Of a DNA stretch of 64,000 nt, positions 1 through 9,506 are shown in pieces (the first letter of the stretch is position 1; the number at the start of each line of letters is the position of its first letter). The notes under the pieces were generated by a model that worked only from the letters and a program-made list of their open reading frames with translations, did not search any database and was not told the origin of the DNA. The DNA is taken from contig NZ_CAIWNQ010000004.1 of the NCBI RefSeq assembly GCF_903914075.1, forward strand, positions 124,001 through 188,000, read 5' to 3'. Both the position numbers and the translations under genes were made by a program. This stretch comes from Ruegeria sp. THAF57. Lineage in GTDB: Bacteria > Pseudomonadota > Alphaproteobacteria > Rhodobacterales > Rhodobacteraceae.

Positions 1-916
1 CTAGCTTTTTCAAATCGAAACGGGCCGGGCTTTTGCCGATTCCGTCAAGATCAAACCATTCTTTGGCCTGTTCGTCGGTAAAGAACTCATCGTCCCCATG
101 GCTCCAACCCAGCCGCGCGAGGTAGTTGCGCATCCCGGCAGCGGGGTAACCTATGGCCTGATATTCCTGCGCACCCAATGCGCCGTGGCGTTTGGACAGC
201 TTCTTGCCGTCAGGTCCGTGGATTAGGGGGATGTGGGCCCAGACCGGTACGTCCCATCCCATCGCCTCGTAAATCATCATCTGGCGCGCGGCGTTGTTCA
301 GGTGGTCGTCGCCCCGGATCACATGGGTGACGCCCATATCGTGATCGTCCACCACCACGGCCAACATATAGACCGGCGTCCCGTCCGAGCGCAGCAGGAT
401 CATGTCGTCCAACTGATCGTTACGGATGGTTACATCCCCCTGCACCTGATCGCGGATCACGGTTGCACCGTCTTGCGGGGCCTTGATGCGGATCACAAAG
501 GGCGCGTCCGGGTGGGTCGCAGGATCTGCATCGCGCCAAGGGCTGCGGAACAAGGTGGACTTGCCCTCTGCGCGGGCCTGTTCACGAAACGCGGCAATCT
601 CATCCTGGGTTGAGAAGCACTTGTAAGCCTTGCCCTCGGCCAGCAATTGACGAGCAACCTCGGCGTGGCGGTCGGCACCTTCGAATTGACTGATCACGTC
701 GCCATCATGATCCAGCCCCAGCCATGCCATGCCTTGCAAGATTGCCGCTGTCGCTTCGGGGGTTGAGCGTTCGCGGTCGGTGTCTTCGATCCGTAGCAGA
801 AACTTACCACCACGTCCGCGGGCATAAAGCCAGTTGAACAGCGCAGTACGCGCGCCGCCGATGTGCAAGAAGCCGGTGGGTGAAGGGGCGAAACGAGTGA
901 CGACCTGATCGGACAT
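1..916 (-). CDS. gltX: Glutamyl-tRNA synthetase, 5' part (runs off left edge)
   Basis: Charges tRNA-Glu with glutamate in the cytoplasm. Reading the minus strand from the ATG at 916 gives 305 codons with no stop before the window edge. The N-terminus carries the class I synthetase signature [11 protein letters not shown] (the HIGH-type motif in its usual GluRS form) at about residues 10-20, the [11 protein letters not shown] glutamate-site block, and KLSKRHGA, the KMSKS-type loop, at about residue 245. The C-terminal anticodon-binding part lies outside the window. It diverges from comEC with a 78-bp gap. An upstream in-frame start is not needed, since [15 protein letters not shown] is a normal beginning for the family. 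Identity is very secure; paralogue (GltX1 or GltX2) is not decided. Confidence 0.95.
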   Translation of the reverse strand, partial: MSDQVVTRFAPSPTGFLHIGGARTALFNWLYARGRGGKFLLRIEDTDRERSTPEATAAILQGMAWLGLDHDGDVISQFEGADRHAEVARQLLAEGKAYKCFSTQDEIAAFREQARAEGKSTLFRSPWRDADPATHPDAPFVIRIKAPQDGATVIRDQVQGDVTIRNDQLDDMILLRSDGTPVYMLAVVVDDHDMGVTHVIRGDDHLNNAARQMMIYEAMGWDVPVWAHIPLIHGPDGKKLSKRHGALGAQEYQAIGYPAAGMRNYLARLGWSHGDDEFFTDEQAKEWFDLDGIGKSPARFDLKKL

Positions 917-994
917 TGTGTGGATTAACCTTTTGGTAACCGTGTCGGGCATAGTTTGGCGCCTGTCTAACGAGCCGGAGGGACGGGGGCAACC

Positions 995-3034
995 ATGCGT
1001 GTTCTGGCACGTGTCGAGGCGTCATTGCTGCACCAGACGGGTCATTTGTTCCAGTGGTCTCCGGTATGTCTTGCCATTGGCATTGCGCTGTATTTCTCGC
1101 TCAGGCTTGAACCGGGATGGCACGTTTATGGGGCTCTATTGGGCGTCATCGCTGTGGGCGCGTGGGCTGTCAGACACTGGCGTTCGGTCTGGGTGTCCTT
1201 GGCGATTGGCGGTATGCTTGTTGCGGCAGGGTTTGTTCTGGCAGGTGCGCGGGCGCACTCTGTAGCGGAACCGGTTCTTGGATGGCGGTACTATGGTCCG
1301 ATCGAAGGGCGCGTGGTTGCAATTGATCGTTCCGCCTCTGACGCGCTGCGGGTGACACTTGATCACGTGCGGCTGAATGATGTGCCAGAGGCTCTGCGCC
1401 CCCAGCGCGTACGCCTGTCTCTGCACGGCACGGATGTATCAATGTCGCCGGGGCAAAGGATCATGACCACAGGTCACCTATCGCCTCCGCAAGGCCCGGT
1501 TGAGCCGGGGGGCTTCGATTTTCGCCGTCACGCGTGGTTTCAGGGGCTCGGGGCTGTTGGGTATACCCGGGTTCCTGTTCTGACGGCTTCCGCTGCTGAC
1601 GAAACTGGACTGCGTATTACCGCATGGCGCATGGCGATATCCAACCATGTTCGAACGAAACTACCGGGTGAGGTCGGAGGGTTCGCGGCCGCTGTGACTA
1701 CCGGCGACCGCAGCGGTATGGGGCAAGAAACGCTGACAACCCTGCGCGCGTCCAACCTTGCCCATCTTCTTGCGATTTCTGGCCTGCACATGGGGCTGTT
1801 GACGGGATTTGTATTTGTTACCTGCCGGATCGCGCTGTCGGCGTTGCCCGTGATTGCCCTCAGGTGGCCGGTCCGTAAATCGGCGGCGCTGTGCGCATTG
1901 CTTGCGGCTGTCATCTATCTGATGCTGTCTGGCGGAAATGTCGCCACCGAACGCGCCTTCATCATGGCAAGTGTCATGCTGGTCGCCGTTCTTATCGACC
2001 GCCGCGCGATTTCCCTGCGAGCTGTTGCGGTTGCGGCCCTTATTGTCCTGTGTTTGCGGCCGGAAACTCTGCTGAGTCCGGGATTCCAGATGTCATTCGC
2101 CGCAACAACGGCGTTGGTCGCGGTGTTTGGTGAATTGCGCGACTATGGCCCTTTGCCGGGCCCAAAATGGTTTAAACCTGTAATTGGCTTACTTTTGTCG
2201 TCTGCCATTGCCGGGATTGCAACTGCCCCTATTGGCGCCGCGCATTTCAACAGTTTGTCGCATTATGGGTTGTTGGCCAACATATTGTCTGTTCCCGTGA
2301 TGGGAACCGTAGTGGTTCCGTCGGCGGTGGTCGCCGCGTTGCTCGCCCCGTTTGGGCTTGAGGGGGTGGCGTTGGGTGTAATGGGCCTTGGGCTTGAATG
2401 GATTCTGACAGTATCGGACTGGGTGTCCGGATTGGATGGCGCGCAAAGTCACGTGGTCAGCCCGCCGTTTTATGTGTTGCCGATGTTCGCACTGGGCGCA
2501 TTGTGGCTAGCGCTATGGCTTGGGTCCGCGCGGTGGATCGGCGGAGTGGTGATCCTAGCCGCGTTCCTTCTTTGGGGGCAGGGTGATCGCCCCGAAGTCC
2601 TGGTCGCGGAATCCGGAGGTCTTGTTGGCGTCATGACGGACAAGGGCAGGGCGGTGAGCAAAAGGAAAGGCAGCGGTTTTGTCGCTACGGTCTGGTTAGA
2701 GAATGACGGGGATGGTGTGGATCAGATTCAATCGGCAGATCGCTGGCCTCAGGGTTCAGACTTGGTTCAACGCCATTTGTGGCGTGGCAAAGAGCTGATC
2801 CATATCACCGGCAAACGCGCCGCGCGCGCGTTTGACGAATGTGCCGAGCATCAGATCATCATATCCGCTGTTTCCATGGACCTGCCGGGCAACTGCCAGA
2901 TATTTGACCCTCAGCGCCTTTCGAAAACCGGGAGCCTTGCGCTCCACGGCAACACGTTCAGAACCAGCAGAGATGAAATTGGCAACCGACTGTGGTCCCC
3001 GATTGAGGACAAGGACCACAAGTTCGATCAGTAG
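995..3034 (+). CDS. comEC: ComEC/Rec2 family DNA-uptake membrane channel
   Basis: Predicted inner-membrane channel that passes single-stranded DNA into the cytoplasm during natural transformation. The 679-residue product has hydrophobic segments near the N-terminus (about 25-90), then a soluble beta-rich stretch typical of DUF4131, then the Competence domain with about eight more membrane segments (about 220-530); [14 protein letters not shown] is the characteristic core motif. The last 150 residues follow [15 protein letters not shown] but show no HxHxDH motif, so the metallo-beta-lactamase-like domain found in longer ComEC proteins is short or degenerate. The start has GGAGGG upstream. Its 3' end overlaps that of lexA by 7 bp, tail to tail. 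No other competence gene is in the window. Confidence 0.88.
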   Translation: MRVLARVEASLLHQTGHLFQWSPVCLAIGIALYFSLRLEPGWHVYGALLGVIAVGAWAVRHWRSVWVSLAIGGMLVAAGFVLAGARAHSVAEPVLGWRYYGPIEGRVVAIDRSASDALRVTLDHVRLNDVPEALRPQRVRLSLHGTDVSMSPGQRIMTTGHLSPPQGPVEPGGFDFRRHAWFQGLGAVGYTRVPVLTASAADETGLRITAWRMAISNHVRTKLPGEVGGFAAAVTTGDRSGMGQETLTTLRASNLAHLLAISGLHMGLLTGFVFVTCRIALSALPVIALRWPVRKSAALCALLAAVIYLMLSGGNVATERAFIMASVMLVAVLIDRRAISLRAVAVAALIVLCLRPETLLSPGFQMSFAATTALVAVFGELRDYGPLPGPKWFKPVIGLLLSSAIAGIATAPIGAAHFNSLSHYGLLANILSVPVMGTVVVPSAVVAALLAPFGLEGVALGVMGLGLEWILTVSDWVSGLDGAQSHVVSPPFYVLPMFALGALWLALWLGSARWIGGVVILAAFLLWGQGDRPEVLVAESGGLVGVMTDKGRAVSKRKGSGFVATVWLENDGDGVDQIQSADRWPQGSDLVQRHLWRGKELIHITGKRAARAFDECAEHQIIISAVSMDLPGNCQIFDPQRLSKTGSLALHGNTFRTSRDEIGNRLWSPIEDKDHKFDQ

Positions 3035-3726
3035 CTGCGGATCAAACCAACCAGCCGGCCTTGGACCTTGACTTTTTCTTCGGGCAGGACGCGGGTTTCA
3101 TAGGCGGGGTTGGCGGCCTCCAGTGCGATAGCGTGACCACGGCGGAAGAACCGCTTCAAAGTCGCCTCTTGATCTTCAACAAGGGCCACAACGATATCAC
3201 CGTTATCCGCGACAGAGGTTTCTTTGATCACAACGACGTCACCATCATTGATGCCCGCGTCGATCATCGAATCGCCACGCACCTCCAGCGCATAATGTTC
3301 GCCTTTGCCGGACACCATGCTGCCGGGGACAGCAACGCGATGCGACACATGGCTGATCGCTTCGATCGGCACACCGGCGGCGATACGGCCCATTACCGGC
3401 AGTTCCATGGCGTCGACCGTCACCGGTTCAAAGTTCGCTGGTCTCGGGCCTTGAGGTTTGTCGCCCTCAATCACGCGGGGTTTGAAAGCAACCGTTGGCT
3501 CACCGCCAAGACTTTCCGGTAGCTTGACGATTTCAATCGCACGAGCGCGATGCGCCAATCGACGAATAAACCCGCGTTCTTCAAGCGCGGTAATCAGTCG
3601 ATGGATGCCTGACTTGGATCTGAGGTCCAATGCGGCCTTCATCTCGTCAAAACTGGGGGGAACACCATCCGCTTGCACGCGTTTGTGGATGAATTCCAAC
3701 AAATCCAACTGCTTCTTGGTCAGCAT
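3028..3726 (-). CDS. lexA: LexA repressor, SOS response regulator
   Basis: Represses DNA-damage genes and self-cleaves when bound to activated RecA. The 232-residue protein starts with a winged helix domain (1-65, [16 protein letters not shown]) and ends with an S24 peptidase domain. Visible key residues are the Ala117-Gly118 cleavage site within GRIAAGVP, nucleophile Ser153 in RGDSM, and general base Lys191 in ATLKRF. The start is supported by GAGG 8 bases upstream. It has its own promoter and operator in the gap after moeA, so it can be transcribed separately from the moaC-moeA genes on the same strand. The operator shows autoregulation. Confidence 0.97.
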   Translation of the reverse strand: MLTKKQLDLLEFIHKRVQADGVPPSFDEMKAALDLRSKSGIHRLITALEERGFIRRLAHRARAIEIVKLPESLGGEPTVAFKPRVIEGDKPQGPRPANFEPVTVDAMELPVMGRIAAGVPIEAISHVSHRVAVPGSMVSGKGEHYALEVRGDSMIDAGINDGDVVVIKETSVADNGDIVVALVEDQEATLKRFFRRGHAIALEAANPAYETRVLPEEKVKVQGRLVGLIRSY

Positions 3727-3759
3727 TGCTCACACCTCGTCGGTCATGCGTTTTATTTT

Positions 3760-3788
3760 GTTCTACGCATGTTCACGTTTTGTGTCAA
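3760..3788 (-). promoter_or_regulatory. lexA promoter overlapped by a LexA operator (SOS box)
   Basis: On the minus strand TTGACA (3783-3788) is followed by a 17-base spacer and TAGAAC (3760-3765). The alphaproteobacterial SOS box GAAC-N7-GAAC fills 3760-3774 exactly, covering the -10 and part of the spacer. Binding of LexA here would block RNA polymerase. The expected transcription start is about 27 bases before the ATG at 3726. Confidence 0.88.
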
Positions 3789-3804
3789 TGGATTTGCGCG
3801 CCGT

Positions 3805-4977
3805 TCAGATAGGCAGGTACCTGACTATTTCTCCGGCAGCGCGTGCCGGTTCATTGGGGTCGCGGACCAATAATGCGTTTGCATGGGCCAAAACACTAAG
3901 CAGCGAACTGTCCTGATCATCGCAAGCCCGGATGCCGTTTTCGTCCAGAACCGCTCGCATGTAATGCTCGCGCGGGCCGTTTTCAGCAAGCGGTGCTGTC
4001 AGTGCAGCGTTGCGGAAGGAGGGTACAGCCTGTTCAATTCCCAACATGCGGTAGACCATGGGAACTAGGAACAAATACCCACAAACCATTGCGCTGACAG
4101 GATTCCCCGGAAGCCCAACCATCGGTATGTCCCCCAGCCGGCCAGCCATCAGAGGTTTTCCGGGCCGCATTCGGATTTTATAAAAGGACCTTTCCATGCC
4201 CAAACCGGTTGAGGCCTCGGAGACCAGGTCGTAATCCCCAACCGATGCCCCACCAATGGTGACGACAAGGTCAGCCCCCTGTGCGAGGTCAAAAGCGGCC
4301 TCCAGCGAAGAAATTGTATCGCGCGCAATGGGCAGGATTCTAACATCCGCCCCAGCTTTTTCGAGCAACGCCTTGAGGCCAAACGTATTTGAGGCGATGA
4401 TCTGATCCGGTCCGGGAACCTCACCCGGCATCACCAGCTCATCTCCGGTCGAAATCAGGGCAACCGACGGTTTGCGAGCTACGGGAACCGCAGCGGCATT
4501 CATGGCGGCCATTAGCGCAAGGTCTTCGGGCCGCAAAAGTCGAGGCGACGTGATCCTGGTGCCAGCTTTAAAGTCCACGCCAGACGGGCGGATGTTATCC
4601 TTGGGGCCGGGATCGTCGGTGATCGTAAGAAGATCTTCACGGCGTTCCGTATCTTCTTGAATTACAACGAAATCAGCGCCTTCTGGAACCGGGGCACCGG
4701 TGAAGATACGCACGGCCTGTCCGGCACCGACCTGGCCTTCGTATCGGCGTCCGGCAGCGGATTCCCCCACGATCTTGAACATCGCGTGCGGTTCCACTTC
4801 GGACGATTTGACCGCATATCCATCCATGGATGAGGCTGCAAAGGGCGGCTGATCTCGCGTCGCGGCGATATCTTGCGCCAACACACGTCCAGCGGCCTGC
4901 GCCAGCGGAACCGTTTCGATGGGCTGTTGTTCCACCAGATCGAAAAGCAGTGCACGCGCGTCTTCAACCGTAATCAT
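3805..4977 (-). CDS. moeA: Molybdopterin molybdenumtransferase MoeA
   Basis: Inserts molybdate into adenylylated molybdopterin, the last common step of molybdenum cofactor synthesis. The 390-residue length fits the family. Visible blocks are SSMDGYAV near residue 50, [11 protein letters not shown] near 92, the MoCF-domain motif [13 protein letters not shown] near 240 and [14 protein letters not shown] near 272-300. The start codon overlaps the moaC stop by 4 bp (ATGA), so the two are translationally coupled. A GphN/MogA-like partner is not in the window. Confidence 0.95.
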   Translation of the reverse strand: MITVEDARALLFDLVEQQPIETVPLAQAAGRVLAQDIAATRDQPPFAASSMDGYAVKSSEVEPHAMFKIVGESAAGRRYEGQVGAGQAVRIFTGAPVPEGADFVVIQEDTERREDLLTITDDPGPKDNIRPSGVDFKAGTRITSPRLLRPEDLALMAAMNAAAVPVARKPSVALISTGDELVMPGEVPGPDQIIASNTFGLKALLEKAGADVRILPIARDTISSLEAAFDLAQGADLVVTIGGASVGDYDLVSEASTGLGMERSFYKIRMRPGKPLMAGRLGDIPMVGLPGNPVSAMVCGYLFLVPMVYRMLGIEQAVPSFRNAALTAPLAENGPREHYMRAVLDENGIRACDDQDSSLLSVLAHANALLVRDPNEPARAAGEIVRYLPI

Positions 4978-5450
4978 GACGCCTCATAACGTCCTGATTT
5001 ACCGCCATCTTTCAAGATGACTCGAATGCCGCCAATCTCCATCGCCTTGTCCACGGCTTTGGTCATGTCGTACACCGTCAGGGCGGCGGTAGAAACCGCT
5101 GTAAGCGCCTCCATCTCCACTCCGGTTTGCCCGGATGTTTTTACGGTGGCCTCAATTTGAACTCCGGGTAGATCGGGATCTAACGTCAGTTCAACGGCCA
5201 CCTTCGTCACAGGCAAGGGATGGCACAAAGGAATTAGGTCTGGCGTTTTCTTCGCCCCCATAATCCCCGCCAATCGAGCGACACCAAGCACATCCCCTTT
5301 TTTTGCACGACCTTCGGAAATTAAATCAAAGGTTTCCTGCCCCATCTTGATGTTTCCTGCGGCAACGGCAACGCGGTCGGTTACAGCCTTGTCCGAAACG
5401 TCAACCATATGGGCCTGACCCTGGGCATCAAAATGCGTCAAAGGCATCAC
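4974..5450 (-). CDS. moaC: Cyclic pyranopterin monophosphate synthase MoaC
   Basis: Converts the MoaA product, 3',8-cyclo-dihydro-GTP, to cyclic pyranopterin monophosphate in molybdenum cofactor synthesis. At 158 residues it is full length. Family motifs [18 protein letters not shown] at the N-terminus, [16 protein letters not shown] at about 70-85 and [16 protein letters not shown] at about 110-125 are all present. It overlaps trpC upstream and moeA downstream by 4 bp each, placing it inside a trpG-trpD-trpC-moaC-moeA transcription unit. Confidence 0.96.
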   Translation of the reverse strand: MMPLTHFDAQGQAHMVDVSDKAVTDRVAVAAGNIKMGQETFDLISEGRAKKGDVLGVARLAGIMGAKKTPDLIPLCHPLPVTKVAVELTLDPDLPGVQIEATVKTSGQTGVEMEALTAVSTAALTVYDMTKAVDKAMEIGGIRVILKDGGKSGRYEAS

Positions 5451-6259
5451 ATCACTCCGGGTATCAGTGGGTTCGCCAAAAGGGTGCGCGTGGCAAGCGC
5501 AACGTCGTCCTGCCGCATCAGGCTTTCACCAATCAGGAAACTGCGCGCGCCATAGCGGGCGATATCCGCCAAGTCGCCAGGGGTGCTGAGGCCGCTTTCA
5601 CATACGATCGTCCGATCCGCCGGTACCAGCTTGGACAGGCGTCTTGTCGTATCAAGAGTGGTCTCGAACGTCTTGAGATTGCGGTTGTTTATTCCAATCA
5701 GCGGGCTTTTCAATTTGGTTGCGCGTTCCAACTCGGCTTCATCGTGAACTTCGATCAACACGTCCATGTCCCAATCGAAAGCTGTCTGCTCAAGCTCAGC
5801 GGCTTGGTCGTCCTCGACCGAGGCCATGATGATCAGGATACAGTCTGCGCCCAATGCGCGGGCTTCGACGACCTGATACGGATCATACATGAAGTCTTTG
5901 CGCAGCGCGGGTAACCCACAAGCCTCGCGCGCTTGGGTCAGGTATTCTTTGGCACCCTGAAAGCTGGGTGCGTCTGTTAGAACGGAAAGGCAAGCTGCAC
6001 CGCCTTCCTCATAAGCTTGCGCAAGTAGAGGAGGATTAAAATCGGCACGGATCAAGCCCTTGGACGGGCTGGCTTTCTTGACTTCTGCAATAAGCCCATA
6101 GCCCTGACGTGCAGCGGTTTGGAGTGCTTTCGCAAAACCGCGAACTTCCGGGGCAGACCTGGCCTCACTCTCTAATGTTTCCAGTGGCTTGTGCGTCTTA
6201 TCTGATGCAACTTCTTCAAGCTTGTAAGCCTTGATCTTGTCCAGTACCGTCTCGGTCAT
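5447..6259 (-). CDS. trpC: Indole-3-glycerol phosphate synthase
   Basis: Closes the indole ring by converting CdRP to indole-3-glycerol phosphate in tryptophan synthesis. A 270-residue single-function TIM barrel. Seen motifs: the [13 protein letters not shown] substrate loop with catalytic Lys (about 58-70), [13 protein letters not shown] (about 118-130), [22 protein letters not shown] and the phosphate-binding CESGLST and FLIGESLM near the C-terminus. It is not fused to PRAI (TrpF), unlike the enterobacterial enzyme. Stop/start overlaps of 4 bp on both sides show translational coupling to trpD and moaC. Confidence 0.97.
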   Translation of the reverse strand: MTETVLDKIKAYKLEEVASDKTHKPLETLESEARSAPEVRGFAKALQTAARQGYGLIAEVKKASPSKGLIRADFNPPLLAQAYEEGGAACLSVLTDAPSFQGAKEYLTQAREACGLPALRKDFMYDPYQVVEARALGADCILIIMASVEDDQAAELEQTAFDWDMDVLIEVHDEAELERATKLKSPLIGINNRNLKTFETTLDTTRRLSKLVPADRTIVCESGLSTPGDLADIARYGARSFLIGESLMRQDDVALATRTLLANPLIPGVM

Positions 6260-7275
6260 GCGGCCTCCTGAGTGATGCGGGCCAGTACCGCGATTTTTTC
6301 TTTGGCGCGCCCGCTGTCGATGCTTTCGGCAGCCTTGGCCACACCTTCCTTCAAGTCGCCAGCCGCATCCGCCACAACCAGCGCCGCGGCGGCGTTCAGC
6401 AAGACCGCGTCACGATAGGCTGACGGCGCACCGTCCAGTAGAGCGCGGAAGGCGATGGCGTTTTCTTCGGGGGTGCCGCCGATGATTTCCTCGAAAGGAT
6501 GAACCGGCAGTCCGGCATCTTCGGGATGAAGCTCAACTTCTTTGATTACGCCGTCTTCGACTGAGGCAACCCAGCTCACGCCAGTAATGGTCAGTTCATC
6601 GGTTCCGTCAGAGCCATGGACCAACCAGGCGTGCTCTGATCCCAACAAACCCAGGGTTTCGGCCATAGGGCGGATCAATTCGCGGCTGAACGCACCGGTC
6701 AGTTGCCGTTTGACCCCTGCAGGATTGGTCAGCGGCCCGAGAATGTTGAAGATCGTCCGTGTTCCCAGCTCTTGGCGGGTGGGCATGACATGCGCAATGG
6801 CGGGGTGATGCATCGGGGCCATCATAAAACCGATGCCGACCTCTTCCATTGCCCTTTCAACGGTTTGTGGGCCGACCATCACGTTGATTCCCAGTTGTCC
6901 AAGCGCATCAGCCGCACCAGACTTTGAACTGAGATTGCGGTTGCCGTGCTTGGCGACCGTGACACCGGCACCTGCGACGACAAACGCAGTCGCGGTTGAT
7001 ATGTTCAGCGTCCCTTTGCCGTCACCTCCGGTGCCAACGATATCCATCGCGCCCGCCGGGGCTTTGACGGCATTGCATTTTGCGCGCATCACTGCTGCGG
7101 CTGCCGCGTATTCCTCAACGGTTTCACCCCGTGTGCGCATGGCCATTAGCAGCCCACCGATCTGGCTGGGGGTGGCTGCACCGTCAAATAGGATGCCAAA
7201 GGCTTGTTCTGCTTCGGCACGGGACAAGGGCCGGTCGGCCGCGGCACCGATCAGCGGTTTAAGGGCGTCGCTCAT
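6256..7275 (-). CDS. trpD: Anthranilate phosphoribosyltransferase
   Basis: Transfers phosphoribosyl from PRPP to anthranilate. The 339-residue protein has the glycosyltransferase family 3 N-terminal helical domain and the PRPP-binding glycine motif [15 protein letters not shown] at about 80-95, then [18 protein letters not shown] at about 110-125, and [11 protein letters not shown] near 178. Four-base overlaps with trpG upstream and trpC downstream place it in the trpGDC unit. Confidence 0.97.
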   Translation of the reverse strand: MSDALKPLIGAAADRPLSRAEAEQAFGILFDGAATPSQIGGLLMAMRTRGETVEEYAAAAAVMRAKCNAVKAPAGAMDIVGTGGDGKGTLNISTATAFVVAGAGVTVAKHGNRNLSSKSGAADALGQLGINVMVGPQTVERAMEEVGIGFMMAPMHHPAIAHVMPTRQELGTRTIFNILGPLTNPAGVKRQLTGAFSRELIRPMAETLGLLGSEHAWLVHGSDGTDELTITGVSWVASVEDGVIKEVELHPEDAGLPVHPFEEIIGGTPEENAIAFRALLDGAPSAYRDAVLLNAAAALVVADAAGDLKEGVAKAAESIDSGRAKEKIAVLARITQEAA

Positions 7276-7853
7276 GCAGGGACTTTCATTTCAGTCAGGA
7301 AATTCTTGAGCATGGCATGACCGTGCTCGGAAGCGATGGATTCGGGGTGGAACTGAACCCCGTGGATAGGCAGTTCTTTGTGTTGTAGACCCATGATGGT
7401 GCCATCTTCCAATTCGGCGGTGACCTCTAGGCAATCGGGCAATGTATTCCGGTCTACGATCAGGGAATGATACCGCGTTGCTTCAAAGGGTGAGGGGAGT
7501 GCCGCGAACAGGCCTTTGCCCGTGTGGTGCATTGTGCCCATCTTGCCATGTACGATTTCGTGACAGCGAACGACGTTTCCCCCAAACGCTTGCCCGATCG
7601 TTTGATGCCCCAGGCAAACCCCTAACAGCGGCGTTCCGGTTTCAGCCGCCGCTTCGGTTAGGGCCAGGCATATTCCGGCCTGATCGGGATCACACGGTCC
7701 GGGGCTAAGAAGGATACCGGCCGGGTTCATGGCCATCGCTTCCTGCACGTCCAGTGCGTCGTTTCGGCGAATGACCATTTCAGCGCCAAGCTCGCCTAAA
7801 TAATGGACGAGGTTGTAGGTGAAGGAGTCATAGTTGTCGATGAGCAGCAGCAT
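7272..7853 (-). CDS. trpG: Anthranilate synthase glutaminase component
   Basis: Class I glutamine amidotransferase that feeds ammonia to TrpE. The start is set at the ATG at 7853, giving 193 residues beginning [15 protein letters not shown], the standard start of the family; the open frame continues 49 codons upstream without homology-like content. The catalytic triad is visible: Cys80 in GVCLGHQ, His169 and Glu171 in QFHPES. It could also serve as PabA for folate synthesis, since no second copy is seen here. trpE is 1.65 kb away behind an opposite-strand gene, so TrpE and TrpG must be made from separate transcripts. Confidence 0.96.
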   Translation of the reverse strand: MLLLIDNYDSFTYNLVHYLGELGAEMVIRRNDALDVQEAMAMNPAGILLSPGPCDPDQAGICLALTEAAAETGTPLLGVCLGHQTIGQAFGGNVVRCHEIVHGKMGTMHHTGKGLFAALPSPFEATRYHSLIVDRNTLPDCLEVTAELEDGTIMGLQHKELPIHGVQFHPESIASEHGHAMLKNFLTEMKVPA

Positions 7854-7910
7854 TTGGGCACTTGTCTCGGATTGGGCATTTCGGGCTGGCGATGCAGCCC
7901 CGAGCCGCGA

Positions 7911-7916
7911 TATAAT
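7911..7916 (+). promoter_or_regulatory. Possible -10 element for the divergent polysaccharide deacetylase gene
   Basis: A perfect TATAAT hexamer lies in the 195-bp gap between trpG (minus) and the gene starting at 8049 (plus). No convincing -35 hexamer sits 16-18 bases upstream, so this is a weak call. It would give a leader of roughly 125 bases. Confidence 0.3.
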
Positions 7917-8048
7917 GTTTGCACATACATGCTCAGGCTTGCGGGGCAGCGTCAAGAGGACATCCCATTCTTGACGAACCGGCAGGTGAGTGCTGCGCAA
8001 GATGGCACACTGGCGGTCGAAGCAGGAATTAGACGAGAGGCAATTGTT

Positions 8049-9470
8049 ATGGGCGGATTTGTGGGTGGAATGATCGCAGGCGCGGTCGTTGTGTTACTGC
8101 TTGGTGCAGTTTTGTCCCTGAATACACCTTTGACCAGAAAACCCATTGTCGCCGAGGACGCTCCGGAACCGGCGCCGGTGGAATCGGTTTCAAGCGACTC
8201 GGAAGTGGAAGAAAGCGTTTCCGATGCCGGGCTTGTCAAAGTTCCACCAAAAGAAGCTGAACCAGCTGAGGAACAGGCCGATACCTTGGCAGGTTTGGAT
8301 GAGGCGGAAACCGCCACTGACACGCAGCCTCAGGTCAAGGATACGGCGACTCAGGTTGAACAGGCGGCGCAACCGTCCGAAGCACAGGATGTGACCGTGT
8401 CGACCGAAGCTCCAATTGCGCCGCAAGCACCTGCACCGTTGCCTGATACTCCGCTGGAAGAAACGGGTCCGGAGGTGGCTGAACAATCCCCTGAACCGCC
8501 TGCGCCTGTGGTTGAAGAGGCCGAAGTGGAAGAAATTCCTCAGGATCAAAGCGATGAAGTTGCAGATGCCGAAACGTTGGATCAGGACGAAACCCTTCCG
8601 CAGGATAATCCGATCGCGGTTGAAGGTGAGGAAGAGGTCGCGCCGCCTGAACTGCCGCGAATTGCGTCGGTTCCCCAGATCGGAGGAGAGCAGACCGATG
8701 TAAGCTCGATTTCGGTCGGCAAGCGGATTGTACCCTTGACCGAACGCGATGACGCGCCAATCGCTGAATCGGCTGACGGAACTGCCGTGGTCGCGGGAAA
8801 ACCGATCGAAGCGTATTCGGCTGAGTTTGAAAATCCCGATGCGAAACCCTTGATGTCCATCATTCTGATCGACGACGAAGGCGCGTTCGGTGCCGAGGCG
8901 CTGCAGGATTTTCCGTACCCAATCAGTTTTGCCATTAGTCCTGCTGATCCGGACGCTGCCGAAAAGATGGCCAAGCACCGTGCAGCAGGGTTTGAGGTAT
9001 TGGCCATGGCAGATTTGCCCAAAGCGGCGAGCGCACAGGATGCGGAAGTTTCTTTGTCTGTCTGGCTGGATATGCTGCCCGAAACCGTCGGTATTCTAGA
9101 AGGGGTTGAGACCGGGATTCAGGGCAACAGAAAACTCGCAGATCAGGTGGCCGCGATTGCTGGTGGCACGGGGCGTGGGTTGATTACGCAGGATAATGGT
9201 CTGAACACGGTGCAGAAACTGGCTGCGCGAAACGGTATTCCGTCGGGTGTGATCTTTCGTGACATAGATGGTGCCCGGCAGGACCCGAAAATCATGCGTC
9301 GTTTTCTGGATCAAGCCGCGTTTCGTGCCGGTCAGGAAGGAACCGTCGTCATGCTTGGCAGGTTGCGCCCCGACACGATCTCAGCCTTGCTGTTGTGGGG
9401 GCTGGAAGATCGTGGTGGCCGGGTCGCCATGGCACCAATCTCAGCAGTCATGATGCAAGAAGTTCAATAA
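8049..9470 (+). CDS. Membrane-anchored divergent polysaccharide deacetylase family protein
   Basis: The ATG at 8049 with GAGAGG upstream gives 473 residues; the longer open frame from 7803 adds 82 residues of no recognisable character and would run over trpG. A single N-terminal membrane segment ([19 protein letters not shown]) is followed by a very long Glu/Pro/Ala-rich, low-complexity linker (about 30-210) and then a C-terminal barrel-like domain (about 260-473) resembling the divergent polysaccharide deacetylase family: [40 protein letters not shown] and [15 protein letters not shown]. The enzyme domain is therefore likely held out in the periplasm on a flexible tether. Substrate unknown; a role at the cell wall or septum is inference only. 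Confidence 0.8.
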   Translation: MGGFVGGMIAGAVVVLLLGAVLSLNTPLTRKPIVAEDAPEPAPVESVSSDSEVEESVSDAGLVKVPPKEAEPAEEQADTLAGLDEAETATDTQPQVKDTATQVEQAAQPSEAQDVTVSTEAPIAPQAPAPLPDTPLEETGPEVAEQSPEPPAPVVEEAEVEEIPQDQSDEVADAETLDQDETLPQDNPIAVEGEEEVAPPELPRIASVPQIGGEQTDVSSISVGKRIVPLTERDDAPIAESADGTAVVAGKPIEAYSAEFENPDAKPLMSIILIDDEGAFGAEALQDFPYPISFAISPADPDAAEKMAKHRAAGFEVLAMADLPKAASAQDAEVSLSVWLDMLPETVGILEGVETGIQGNRKLADQVAAIAGGTGRGLITQDNGLNTVQKLAARNGIPSGVIFRDIDGARQDPKIMRRFLDQAAFRAGQEGTVVMLGRLRPDTISALLLWGLEDRGGRVAMAPISAVMMQEVQ

Positions 9471-9479
9471 TACTGCTAC

Positions 9480-9502
9480 GAGGCCAATTCTCGATTGGCC
9501 TC
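9480..9502. terminator. Hairpin between convergent genes (deacetylase and trpE)
   Basis: A perfect 9-bp inverted repeat GAGGCCAAT / ATTGGCCTC with a 5-base loop occupies the 36-bp gap between two convergent stops. No long T-run follows on either strand. It can act as a weak bidirectional terminator or as an mRNA 3'-end protector. Confidence 0.6.
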
Positions 9503-9506
9503 TGGC

